From CAZXCQ01 sp964639275 (GTDB lineage: Bacteria; Desulfobacterota; DSM-4660; Desulfatiglandales; Desulfatiglandaceae): a DNA stretch of 23,618 nt. The stretch's first letter is position 1. Each line of letters begins with the position of its first letter. A program made the translations under genes and the position numbers. The notes beneath the pieces are model-generated. The model did no database searches. It worked only from the letters and a program-made list of their open reading frames with translations, and was not told the origin of the DNA. Below are positions 15,293 to 23,547 of the stretch, one piece after another. The stretch lies in assembly GCA_964639275.1 (NCBI GenBank), contig CAZXCQ010000072.1:1-23618 (forward strand), in the 5' to 3' direction.

Positions 15293-17113
15293 TCAGGTCC
15301 TGAACTGCATATCGTATAGCTGCCGAAACCGCCCGTTCAACGCCAGCAGGTTCTCACGGGTCCCCGATTCCACAATGCTGCCTTCCTCCAGGACAAAGAT
15401 GCGATCTGCCCGCAATACGGTGCTCAACCGGTGTGCAACAATCAGGATGGTCAGGCCGCCTTGTAGTTCTTCAATGGCCTCCTGGACAAATCTCTCACTC
15501 TCGGCGTCCAGGGCCGAGGCCGCCTCATCCAGAATCAAGATGGCGGGCGCGACCAGCAGGGCCCGGGCGATGGCGATCCGCTGTCTCTGACCTCCTGATA
15601 ACAAGGACCCCTGGTCTCCCACAGTGGTTTGGTATCCATTGGGCTGCTTCAGAATAAAGGCATGGGCATGGGCAGCCCTTGCGGCCGCCACAATGGGCTC
15701 AGTCCCTATCTCCGGATTTCCATAAGAGATATTGTTCGCGATGGTATCATGAAACATCAGGGTGTCTTGGTTGACAATCCCGATCTGTTTGCGAAGGGAT
15801 TCGAGGGTAACATCCCGGATATCTATGCCATCAATGGTGATGCTCCCCCGGGTGACATCATAGAAGCGGGGAACGAGGTCCAGAAGCGTACTCTTGCCGG
15901 CGCCTGTTGACCCCACAAAGGCCACCATTTCACCCGCCTCAACCCGAAAAGAAATGTCCTTGAGTACCATATCATTGGGCGAATAGCCAAAACTGACATC
16001 ATTGAATTCAATGGATTTTCTGTGAATGGGGAGCTTAACGGCCTCGGGGCGATCCTGGATCTCGGGGACGGTTCTCATGATCCCAAAAACACGCTGGGTC
16101 GCCCCCTGTAAGGTCTTAATATTATTATTCACCAGGGCCAATCTCTTTATCGGACTATAGGCCCGCGAAAAGGCATACATCATTGACATGAGTTCTCCCA
16201 GCGTGTGGTGAAAATAGACCTTTCCGATTATCAGGACCGCGGGTAAGACCAGAAAGACCGTTGAGTCCATCATGGGACCCAGCCCCAACTGCCATCGGTT
16301 CCAGTGCATTATCTTGTGGTAGAGGCGATCCGCCACCCCCCTGAATCTCTCAACTTCCGTCTTACCCGTAAAGAATCCGTGCACCAGTTTGAGACACAGA
16401 ATGGTCTCCTGGTACATCGAGGTGACTTCGGCGGTGGCGTCCTGGACCCTTATGGCGTGTTTTTTGACCTTTCTTCCAAACACACGGATCAGCCCAAGAA
16501 TGGGTGGAACCGCGATGAAGACCAACAGGGCGAGTTTGTAGTTGGTCAGCAGGATGTAGATGATAAAGACGAGAGCGGTCAGGGGGTACTCGATAATTCC
16601 GATCAGGATGCTGGCAATGAGGCCTTGCATCACAGAGAGGTCGGCCGTAGCCCTGGCAACCAGTTCCCCTGATTTGACCTTATGATAGAATCCTAAGGGG
16701 AGTGAGACGAATTTTTCGAAGAGGTCTACCCTTAATGATCGAACCGCCCGGTTGGAAAAGGCGGCGCCACAAAGCCCCCCCAGGTAAATCGTTATCGACT
16801 TGATCACAACCGAAAAAAAGGCCACAAGGGTAAGGAGGATAAGGAGTCTGTTTGGCGATACACCTTCTACGATGACCAGGTCGGTCCGGTGCCAGGAGAA
16901 CCATGATCCGGAATCAAATGCAATCCATGGGATTTTCCAGGTTACCGGGTCTGACCCCGTCTTCATCCCCTCATCCACAAAGGGTTGGAGGAGATAGGCC
17001 GGAACGACCACAAACAATGCCGAGATGGCCGTGAGCACCAATGAGAGGACCACCAGACGGCGGTGGCGTTTTACATATGAGGCGATGTCTTTACCAAGAA
17101 TAAAGTCCAACAT
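15293..17113 (-). CDS. msbA: MsbA, lipid A-core flippase ABC transporter
   Basis: This is a fused half-transporter of 606 residues that would flip lipid A-core across the inner membrane as a homodimer. The membrane domain covers about residues 1-320 with six helices. The nucleotide-binding domain carries Walker A GSTGAGKST (near residue 400), Q-loop IGIVNQDTLMF, signature LSGGQRQ (near 503), Walker B ILILDEAASALD and H-loop AHRLST. The loop between helices 1 and 2 is unusually long, with an extra stretch of about 35 residues (…SDPVTWKIPWIAFDSG…) compared with E. coli MsbA. It lies 17 bases after the heptosyltransferase gene, which supports lipid A-core over other ABC exporters. The ATG at 17113 has AGGAAAG about a dozen bases upstream. 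Confidence 0.9.
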   Translation of the reverse strand: MLDFILGKDIASYVKRHRRLVVLSLVLTAISALFVVVPAYLLQPFVDEGMKTGSDPVTWKIPWIAFDSGSWFSWHRTDLVIVEGVSPNRLLILLTLVAFFSVVIKSITIYLGGLCGAAFSNRAVRSLRVDLFEKFVSLPLGFYHKVKSGELVARATADLSVMQGLIASILIGIIEYPLTALVFIIYILLTNYKLALLVFIAVPPILGLIRVFGRKVKKHAIRVQDATAEVTSMYQETILCLKLVHGFFTGKTEVERFRGVADRLYHKIMHWNRWQLGLGPMMDSTVFLVLPAVLIIGKVYFHHTLGELMSMMYAFSRAYSPIKRLALVNNNIKTLQGATQRVFGIMRTVPEIQDRPEAVKLPIHRKSIEFNDVSFGYSPNDMVLKDISFRVEAGEMVAFVGSTGAGKSTLLDLVPRFYDVTRGSITIDGIDIRDVTLESLRKQIGIVNQDTLMFHDTIANNISYGNPEIGTEPIVAAARAAHAHAFILKQPNGYQTTVGDQGSLLSGGQRQRIAIARALLVAPAILILDEAASALDAESERFVQEAIEELQGGLTILIVAHRLSTVLRADRIFVLEEGSIVESGTRENLLALNGRFRQLYDMQFRT

Positions 17114-17130
17114 CTAACATATCTTTCCTG

Positions 17131-18198
17131 TCATTCCGACGACCTTCTGCGGGATGGATGAAGTATGCGGAGAAGCTGTGTTTTCACTGCTGAGATTACC
17201 TCTTCAACAGTCAATTCTTCCAGGCAGCGACTGATCTCGCTGCCCTGACAACCCTTTTGCCGGCATGGCACACATGAAAAATCCTTCTGGACCACGAGGT
17301 GCTGTCTCCCCCTGGGGGCCCACGAGACAGGTGAAGAGGGCCCAAAGAGGGTCACCGTCGGGGTCCCCACAGCACCCGAGATGTGCATCCCGGCGCTGTC
17401 GACGCCGATAAATAGTTGGCAGGCCGTCAAGACTGCGGAAAACATACCAATAGAGGTCCTCCCTGCCAGATTATAGACATTTTCCCCGCACCTCTTCCGT
17501 ATCACCTCTGCCCGCGCCCGCTCACTGGGAGAACCGGTCAAAACAACCGCAGATTTGTACTCCGAGCTGATCCAGTTGATCAACCGGACGTATTTGTCTG
17601 CCCCCCATTCCTTGTATTGCCACAGGGAAAAGGGTTGTACGGCAATGAGGGGTTGGCCTAATGGAACCCCATGTTCTCTGAGGAGAGCCCTGGCACTCTG
17701 TTGTCTTGGCCGCGGGACACAGAGCTCTGGCCGGACGTTTTTTGTTGTCAAATCGCAGCTGACAAGGAGATTGAGGTAATAGTCTCCCACGTATTGACCG
17801 GGAACGTATTCACTGGCAACCAGATGAGTAAAGATCCGGTTTCGCCACCCTCTCCCATCACCATAGTACCCTATCCTGAGACGGGCGCCTGTCAGGAGGG
17901 CAAGAATCGCCCCCCGGGTGCCGGTTCTCAAATCGATTGCCAGATCAAATTGAAATCTCCTCAGGCGCAAGAAGAAATTTTTTTGATACGCTATCGTCTC
18001 GCGAAGGTTTCTCTTCTCTTTGTTTACGGAAATAACCCCTGTGGACCATGGACAGTCTTCGATCAGCTCTCGGGCCTTCTCTCTCACCGCGACAATGATA
18101 TTTGCCTCTGGGAAATGTTCGCGTAAGGCCCTGATACAGGGAAAGGTAAGGACAACGTCTCCGATGTCACCGAGCTGTATAAGGAGGATATTGCTCAT
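17131..18198 (-). CDS. GT9 heptosyltransferase family protein
   Basis: This 355-residue GT-B enzyme of the GT9 family (WaaC/WaaF/WaaQ type) transfers heptose from ADP-heptose to the inner LPS core. The N-terminal ILLIQLGDIGDVVLTFPCI is the classic GT9 start. DLAIDLRTGTRGA, LIAVQPFSLWQYKEW and the donor-site GVDSAGMHISGAVGTPTVTL, followed by FGPSSP, complete the pattern. A cysteine-rich tail (CVPCRQKGC) is also common in the family. I chose ATG 18198, preceded by GGGGGAGG, over the upstream in-frame start at 18249 that would overlap the previous gene. It lies between a GT2 gene and msbA. Which heptose it adds cannot be decided here. Confidence 0.9.
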   Translation of the reverse strand: MSNILLIQLGDIGDVVLTFPCIRALREHFPEANIIVAVREKARELIEDCPWSTGVISVNKEKRNLRETIAYQKNFFLRLRRFQFDLAIDLRTGTRGAILALLTGARLRIGYYGDGRGWRNRIFTHLVASEYVPGQYVGDYYLNLLVSCDLTTKNVRPELCVPRPRQQSARALLREHGVPLGQPLIAVQPFSLWQYKEWGADKYVRLINWISSEYKSAVVLTGSPSERARAEVIRKRCGENVYNLAGRTSIGMFSAVLTACQLFIGVDSAGMHISGAVGTPTVTLFGPSSPVSWAPRGRQHLVVQKDFSCVPCRQKGCQGSEISRCLEELTVEEVISAVKTQLLRILHPSRRRSSE

Positions 18199-18223
18199 AT
18201 CCTCCCCCGCCAAGTCTGCCCCC

Positions 18224-19066
18224 TTATGCGCAGTGTTGATCAAAGCCATCAGACGCCGATATGATTTCCCCTTCCGAAGAGAGCCGGGAGAAACCCTTGA
18301 TCGCCTTTTTTCTTTTCTCTTTGCGGTTCAGGGCCAACTCGTTGTCCAGTCTGTCCCTGTGGCTATTCTTCCTGACCTCGTGGTAAAGGTGATACTGAAG
18401 TGCAGAGAACCACAGGTTCCTGCACCTCACCTCGCTGTGAAACAACCTGTAGCAGATATCAGAATCCTCCCTCCCCCAGAGCTGATCAAAGGTCTCATCA
18501 TATCCATCGACCCTCAAGAAGTCCTCTCTGGACATGGAAAGATTGCACCCCCTGAGGGAGCTCTGGAATCTCTTTGGCCTGGAGAGCATCTTTCCCAGTT
18601 TCAAGAATCGAAAGGCATTCTTTCTGTTCTCGAGTCCTGCCAAAAAGGGGGAAGGGGAGTGAAAGAGCCCATGGGTCAAAATATCCCTGGTATAGCCTTC
18701 GGGTAAGAAGGCGCGTTTTCCCTGCAAAAATACGCCCTTCCTGGCAGATGCCAGGTGATCGCCTACAAAGTCCGGGTGCAGGACCACATCATGGTCAACA
18801 AATATGAGATAGGGGGCACTGGAGTGGGTGACCCCCAGATTTTTTACCCTTGCCTGTCTTATCCCCGAATCGTGGTGCCAGATGTGGCACCATCTCAGGT
18901 CTGATGGCCCCAGTATCTCTCTGACCGCCCTTGTCGTCTCCGGACCGGATCCGTCATCTGCGATAACGATCTCCAGATCCCTTTCCGACTGTCTCAGGAC
19001 AGAGTCCAGAAGGACCTTGAGGGCACCCGGCCAGTTATAGGTTGTGATGATCAGAGAGACCTTCAC
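18224..19066 (-). CDS. GT2 glycosyltransferase with C-terminal GT7-like segment
   Basis: This 280-residue GT-A fold glycosyltransferase starts VSLIITTYNWPGALKVLLDS. It contains IADDGSG and the metal motif region LIFVDHDVVLHPDF (DHD in place of DXD). The GYDETFDQLWGREDSDICYR block matches the C-terminal galactosyltransferase-like (GT7C) segment of polysaccharide-synthesising GT2 proteins. The C-terminus is rich in Lys/Arg, suggesting peripheral membrane attachment. It is 27 bases after the WaaE-like gene and 25 before the GT9 start, so it is expected to add an LPS core sugar. The substrate is not deducible. Confidence 0.85.
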   Translation of the reverse strand: MKVSLIITTYNWPGALKVLLDSVLRQSERDLEIVIADDGSGPETTRAVREILGPSDLRWCHIWHHDSGIRQARVKNLGVTHSSAPYLIFVDHDVVLHPDFVGDHLASARKGVFLQGKRAFLPEGYTRDILTHGLFHSPSPFLAGLENRKNAFRFLKLGKMLSRPKRFQSSLRGCNLSMSREDFLRVDGYDETFDQLWGREDSDICYRLFHSEVRCRNLWFSALQYHLYHEVRKNSHRDRLDNELALNRKEKRKKAIKGFSRLSSEGEIISASDGFDQHCA

Positions 19067-19093
19067 GACATCCCCCCTTAAAGGGCCCGTGGT

Positions 19094-19861
19094 TTATTCC
19101 TGCCCAGATGACCCGCTGTGGTTCATCAGCTCTCTGGCCTTTGCATACTTTAGGAACGAGCCGCCCCCGTTCAGAACAGCGATGACAAAACCGTCAAATC
19201 CCTCAAGCACCCCCAGCTCGAAAAGGTATGTCCGCACAAACATCCATAGACCGTGGGTAATGGGAGACCACCACCCTGCCCGACTCCCCCTCTCCAAGAT
19301 CTCCCTGGCGGCGAGAGTGGAATAGGTTTCCATCTTTCGTATCAGGTCTGAATAGGTCTGGAAGCTATAATGCTCGACAGCCACGTCAAGCTTTTTGACG
19401 ACCCCATCAGAAACCCAGCGTTCATGCACAAGCTCTCTGCTAAAATGACCCTTCCTCCGGTCTACCAGACGCACAACCCTGTCTGGCCACCACCCACAAT
19501 GACGAATCCAACGATTGTGGAAATAGTTCTTTCTCAAGAAACTGCAGGCGGAAAATTCTTCTTCAGGGTCGTCAAGGACCTCCCCGATCTGCCCTGCCGT
19601 ATCCCCCGGGACCCGTTCGTCGGCATCCAGTATCAAGACCCAGTCGTTTGAACAGCTATCGACGGCAAACTGTTTTTGTCTGGCATAGCCCCGCCATTTT
19701 TCCAAGAGCACCCTGCACCCAAAGGCCCTGGCAATAGCCACTGTCCTGTCGTGACTCCCGGAGTCCACCACAACGATCTCATCGGCAAAGGAGAGGCTCT
19801 CCAGACATTGTGGAAGACGCGCCTCTTCATCTCTGGTAATTATGGCGACGGAAACCAGCAT
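19094..19861 (-). CDS. WaaE/KdtX-like LPS core glycosyltransferase (GT2)
   Basis: This 255-residue GT2 enzyme has the signature of the WaaE/KdtX group, which adds a beta-1,4-glucose (or related sugar) to the inner-core heptose. It starts SVAIITRDEEARLPQCLES, then FADEIVVVDSGSHDRTVAIA, KWRGYARQKQFAVDSC and WVLILDADERV with the DXD-like motif. Further on are FRS-like substrate residues (RKNYFHNRWIRHCGW) and a C-terminal amphipathic segment. It is 30 bases after the lipoprotein gene at 19892 and leads the block of core glycosyltransferases. The family is well recognised, but the exact sugar added in this organism is an inference. Confidence 0.88.
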   Translation of the reverse strand: MLVSVAIITRDEEARLPQCLESLSFADEIVVVDSGSHDRTVAIARAFGCRVLLEKWRGYARQKQFAVDSCSNDWVLILDADERVPGDTAGQIGEVLDDPEEEFSACSFLRKNYFHNRWIRHCGWWPDRVVRLVDRRKGHFSRELVHERWVSDGVVKKLDVAVEHYSFQTYSDLIRKMETYSTLAAREILERGSRAGWWSPITHGLWMFVRTYLFELGVLEGFDGFVIAVLNGGGSFLKYAKARELMNHSGSSGQE

Positions 19862-19891
19862 ACCCCTTATATCCCGAAACCCTTATGGTGA

Positions 19892-20695
19892 TCACTCCTT
19901 TTCTATCCCCTTGAGCCGCTTCACTTCAAAATCCGGCGGAACCTTTTGCTCAAAGACCGTCTCCGGAATCGGTTCATTAAAGATCATCTGCTTGAGGGTT
20001 AATTGAACCACGGCATCGTTTTCCGAATCGTCCAGTTTGATCGTCCGGGCATAGAAGATACCGTCCTGTTCCTCATAGTCTGAATATGTCACTCCAATCC
20101 CCTGCCCGGGATATGAGAGCGTACGGGGGAGGTTGCGCCCCCCGTAAAGTTCGATGACCTTTACGGCCTTCTTTTTCCGATTCAAGAAGGTGATGCTGTC
20201 TGTCTTTAGTGAGATCGCATTATCGTACTCTCCCAGGACGGGGTAGCCCCTCACCAGGGACCACACCTGATCAAGCGCCAGACTACCCGGGAGGAATCGC
20301 AATGAGCCAAAGGCCCCGGGGGGGCCGTGATACCGTCTTTTTTCTGGGTAGGAGAGGATATTGATCTCGGAGTCTCGGATTAGGATATCGAGGAGGGGAC
20401 GCCCCCAGGGATGTGTAATTTCAATCTTGATCCTCAATGGGCCCGTGGTGCCGGCGATCATGATGGTTGAATCGGTTTCAGACCCCCTATCCTCCAACAC
20501 CAAACTGCCGGTACCAAAGAGGGTGTAAACCCGGTCTTCCTGTTCTTTCAGACCGGCTACGATCTTTGAGATCTTTTCCTGGTCCAGAAAAGAAGGGGGG
20601 GCCTTGACATACACCGGGGCACAGCGTTCAAGAAGGACAAGCCCCAGGCCTACTATCAGAGTTCTGATGCCGTGTTTTGGTTTCAGGAGATTCAA
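19892..20695 (-). CDS. LolB/LolA-like outer-membrane lipoprotein (DUF4292-type)
   Basis: This secreted protein of 267 residues has an N-terminal hydrophobic stretch (TLIVGLGLVLLERC) whose Cys25 may be lipidated, although the lipobox LERC is non-standard. The rest looks like one domain of beta strands with a LolA/LolB-type pattern: GTGSLVLE…TTGPLRIKIEITHPWGRPL, a central helix-poor region and repeated KTDSITFLNRKKKAVKVIEL-type strands. I cannot confirm the family by eye. The neighbour argument is that a TPR protein of this type lies next to lolB in Pseudomonas, and here the TPR gene overlaps this one by a TTGA. The TTG start at 20695 is therefore favoured. Its proposed job is placing lipoproteins, or related lipid transport, at the outer membrane. 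Confidence 0.6.
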   Translation of the reverse strand: MNLLKPKHGIRTLIVGLGLVLLERCAPVYVKAPPSFLDQEKISKIVAGLKEQEDRVYTLFGTGSLVLEDRGSETDSTIMIAGTTGPLRIKIEITHPWGRPLLDILIRDSEINILSYPEKRRYHGPPGAFGSLRFLPGSLALDQVWSLVRGYPVLGEYDNAISLKTDSITFLNRKKKAVKVIELYGGRNLPRTLSYPGQGIGVTYSDYEEQDGIFYARTIKLDDSENDAVVQLTLKQMIFNEPIPETVFEQKVPPDFEVKRLKGIEKE

Positions 20696-22485
20696 TTTCC
20701 CTGTTTCAAGAGCTGGCGTACCTCAATGATTTTTTCCCTCAACTTCTTCTCATCAGCAGGTTTTAGGGAAAGGGCCTTCTCATAGTGTTTCAGGGCCTCC
20801 TTATAGCTCTTTTTCTTGAAGTAGGCGTCTCCAAGATGCTCATTGATGGCGGGGTCATCCTGGTTGAGCGCTACCGCCTTCTCCAGATGGCGGATGGCCT
20901 CATCATATTGACCTTTTTGGTAATAGACCCACCCCAGGCTATCCATGATATAGCCGCTGTCAGGCTTTAGCTTTATGGCCTTCTGGATCAAATCCATGGC
21001 CTCATCCAGTCTTATCCCCTGTTCAGCATAAGTATACCCGATGTAATTCAACGAATCCGCGTGATCCGGGTCTATTTCCAGGACCCTCCTCATCTGCCGA
21101 ATACATGCCTCCTTATCACCACTCTTGTCAAGGAGCACACCCATGCGGAAAATCAGGTCGGTGTTCTTATTGTCCTGTGCAAGCCCCTCCTTGATGACCT
21201 CTTTGGCCTTTCCATAATCCTCTTGGGTTTCATAGATGGATGAGAGGATCAGGTAGAGCTCGGTTCTCCCCTTTTCCAACGAGATGGCCTTTTCGAGAAC
21301 TTTTATGGCCTCATCATATCTTTTCTGAATTCCCAGGAGATGAGCGATGTGCATCTGGGCATTGAGATAATACTTTGACTCCGGCTTTACCAGCCCAAAG
21401 TGTTTAAGTGCCTTTTCAATCTCCCCCTTCTCTTCATAGGCCGTGGCCAGATAGTATCTTGATTTATTGTCCTGTGGCCAAGCGGACACGATCAGATTCA
21501 ACTCATTAATGGATTCATCAAGCCTTCCATGTCTGAGATAGATCAGCCCCAGTGCCTGTCTTCCTGGCTCCCCGGGTTTGGACTGCCCCTTGATCTCTTC
21601 CATTTTCTGTTCGGCCTTTTTCTTTTGCCCAAGCTTGAGGTAAAGATCGACAAGCCTCTCCTTGGTTGTCATACTGTCAGGATAGAGCTCCAGCAGTCTT
21701 TCATAAGTCTCAACCGCCTTTTCCGGTCTGCCACTCACCTGGTAAAGCGTCCCCAGATCAAACAGGGCGGGCTCCAGGGTGCTGTTGAGTTCCAGGGCCT
21801 TGAGAAGGGCCTCTTCGGCATTCTGGTAACGGCCCATCTCTAAATTGATTCTGCCCCGATAGTAGTGTGCGATGATTAGTTCGGGGTTTTGTTTGGTCAG
21901 TATCTCCAGGTGTTGAAGGGCCCTCGGTAATAACCCCTTCTTTATCAAAATGGTGGTGAGGAGGAGCCTTATCCGCCTGTCTGTTGGATCAAGGTCCAGT
22001 ACCTTCTCGTACTGCTCAATGGAAAGGTCATCTTTTCCCGTAAGGGAGTAAAGATCCGCCAGAAGTATCCTGGCCGTGACATCTTTGGGATCAAGCGCCA
22101 CGCTCTTGATGGCATAACCAAGGGCATCCTCGTACTTCTTATCCTCCTTAAGAACGATGGCCATCTTGAGGTAAAGATAGGGCGACTCAGGGTCTTTTTT
22201 TATGGCCCCCAACAGGTATCTTTGTGCCTCTTGGTAATTCCCTTGATCGGCCTCAATCGATGCCCGCAGGAAGTTGCTGTAAGCCTCCTGGATATTATCC
22301 TTTCCCTCAAATGACTCCCTTTTTTGCGTTGGAACCGCTGTGGGTGGCAGGCTAAGCCCAAGCTGAGAACATCCCGGGAGGAGTCCGGCAAAAAAGATGA
22401 AAAACAGGACATGACTAAGCTTTATGGGTTTGGATAATACCGCTTCTTGCATCTCGGTTGCCCCCGGCAAACGAGCCATATTCAT
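20692..22485 (-). CDS. TPR-repeat lipoprotein
   Basis: This protein of about 597 residues has a signal peptide ending in a plausible lipobox (FFAGLLPGC, Cys39 from this start), followed by some 14 tandem tetratricopeptide repeats, e.g. AHYYRGRINLEMGRYQNAEE and MDSLGWVYYQKGQYDEAIRH. The conserved pair YIGYTYAEQG…LDEAMDLIQKAIKLKPD and GYIMDSLGWVYY is the block seen in TPR proteins adjacent to lolB. TPR arrays are protein-protein scaffolds, and the lipid anchor places this one at a membrane surface facing the periplasm. The start is uncertain (TTG 22488, ATG 22485, 22479 or 22452); ATG 22452 would give a more usual 28-residue signal peptide. It lies about 50 bases after the sigma factor gene. 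Confidence 0.85.
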   Translation of the reverse strand: MNMARLPGATEMQEAVLSKPIKLSHVLFFIFFAGLLPGCSQLGLSLPPTAVPTQKRESFEGKDNIQEAYSNFLRASIEADQGNYQEAQRYLLGAIKKDPESPYLYLKMAIVLKEDKKYEDALGYAIKSVALDPKDVTARILLADLYSLTGKDDLSIEQYEKVLDLDPTDRRIRLLLTTILIKKGLLPRALQHLEILTKQNPELIIAHYYRGRINLEMGRYQNAEEALLKALELNSTLEPALFDLGTLYQVSGRPEKAVETYERLLELYPDSMTTKERLVDLYLKLGQKKKAEQKMEEIKGQSKPGEPGRQALGLIYLRHGRLDESINELNLIVSAWPQDNKSRYYLATAYEEKGEIEKALKHFGLVKPESKYYLNAQMHIAHLLGIQKRYDEAIKVLEKAISLEKGRTELYLILSSIYETQEDYGKAKEVIKEGLAQDNKNTDLIFRMGVLLDKSGDKEACIRQMRRVLEIDPDHADSLNYIGYTYAEQGIRLDEAMDLIQKAIKLKPDSGYIMDSLGWVYYQKGQYDEAIRHLEKAVALNQDDPAINEHLGDAYFKKKSYKEALKHYEKALSLKPADEKKLREKIIEVRQLLKQGN

Positions 22486-22540
22486 CAATATTCTAGCCCT
22501 GGTCCCGCCCCGGATAAGGCGTTTGGTTGAGTGGGGGAAG

Positions 22541-23521
22541 TCATTTTAGAATGTCAGAATATTGCTCTTCAAAATTTGGGATCTCTTCCTTGAGCCACTT
22601 CTTTATGTTTTTGACTATCTTCTCCTGGATCTGACGGACCCTTTCACGTGAAATGCTGTACTTGTCTCCCAGCTCCTGAAGAGTCAAGGGTTTCTCAGCA
22701 ATTATCCGGCTGTCAAAGATGTCGGCCTCTTTTCCTGAAAGCGTCTTGCGGAATTCTTTGAGCTTTTGGTTGAGGAGCTTCCGGCTTTCTTTTTCTGATA
22801 TCTCCTCATCAATCGCCTTCCCCGGATCGGGCAACAGTGCGCCATAGGCCTCTCTTGAATCATCGCTTACCGGAGAACTGAGAGAGACCTCCCACCCCCC
22901 AAGTCGCTGGCTCATCTCAACAACTTCCTCTTCTTTGACATCAAGCCGTTCGGCCAAAAGCCTGGGTTCAGGATCAAAACCCTGGGCGATCAGCTTGTCA
23001 CGCTCCTTGGCCAGATTGAAAAAGAGCTTCCGCTGGCTCTGCGTGGTTCCGATCTTTACCAGTTTCCAGTTATCCATTATGAATTTTAACATATAGGCCT
23101 TGATCCAAAAAGAGGCATAATAGGAGAATTTTATACCGCGATAAGGATCAAATTTTCCAACGGCCTGCAAGAGGCCCAAATTCCCCTCCTGAATCAGATC
23201 CAAGAGATTCTTGGTCCAATACCGGTGAAAATCCATGGCAATCTTTACAACAAGCCTGAGATTGGAGGTAATCAGCGTGTAGGCTGCCTTCTGATCCTTT
23301 TTCTCTCTGACACGGATGGCCAACTCCTTCTCCTCTTCTCTCGTGAGCAAACTGTACCGCTTTATTTCAAGGAGATACATCTGAAGGGGATCATAGGGGA
23401 CCAGGGCCTTTTCTTCAGGCTGGACCAGGGGGGCAAGGTTCAACTCATGTGGAATGGCATAGAGGTCACCACCCTCTTCTGGTTGCTGTTCCTCCAACGA
23501 TATGTCTTCTGTGTCCTTCAT
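22541..23521 (-). CDS. rpoH: RpoH-type (sigma-32 family) RNA polymerase sigma factor
   Basis: This 326-residue sigma-70 family factor has region 1.2/2 (DPLQMYLLEIKRYSLLTREE, then DLIQEGNLGLLQAVGKFDP and FSYYASFWIKAYM). The RpoH box QSQRKLFFNL is the RNA-polymerase contact that distinguishes heat-shock sigma factors. The 4.2 helix-turn-helix is TLQELGDKYSISRERVRQIQ. It carries an acidic N-terminal extension of about 40 residues (EEQQPEEGGD) compared with E. coli RpoH. ATG 23521 has no good ribosome site. It is the first gene of the minus-strand block, 55 bases before the TPR lipoprotein gene. Palindromic element copy E sits immediately upstream, in the promoter region. A role for it in transcribing the envelope genes beside it is only a suggestion. 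Confidence 0.9.
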   Translation of the reverse strand: MKDTEDISLEEQQPEEGGDLYAIPHELNLAPLVQPEEKALVPYDPLQMYLLEIKRYSLLTREEEKELAIRVREKKDQKAAYTLITSNLRLVVKIAMDFHRYWTKNLLDLIQEGNLGLLQAVGKFDPYRGIKFSYYASFWIKAYMLKFIMDNWKLVKIGTTQSQRKLFFNLAKERDKLIAQGFDPEPRLLAERLDVKEEEVVEMSQRLGGWEVSLSSPVSDDSREAYGALLPDPGKAIDEEISEKESRKLLNQKLKEFRKTLSGKEADIFDSRIIAEKPLTLQELGDKYSISRERVRQIQEKIVKNIKKWLKEEIPNFEEQYSDILK

Positions 23522-23547
23522 AGGGAATTCTAGAAATTGGATACCGG

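Noticed and set aside
17095..17113. Alternative msbA start at an ATG closer to AGGAAAG
   Set aside because: That ATG opens a different frame that stops after nine codons. The ATG at 17113 begins the conserved protein.
18020..18706. 228-codon plus-strand frame opposite the GT9/GT2 genes
   Set aside because: It spans the junction of two convincing minus-strand glycosyltransferases and shows no motif, so it is a shadow of GC-biased codons.
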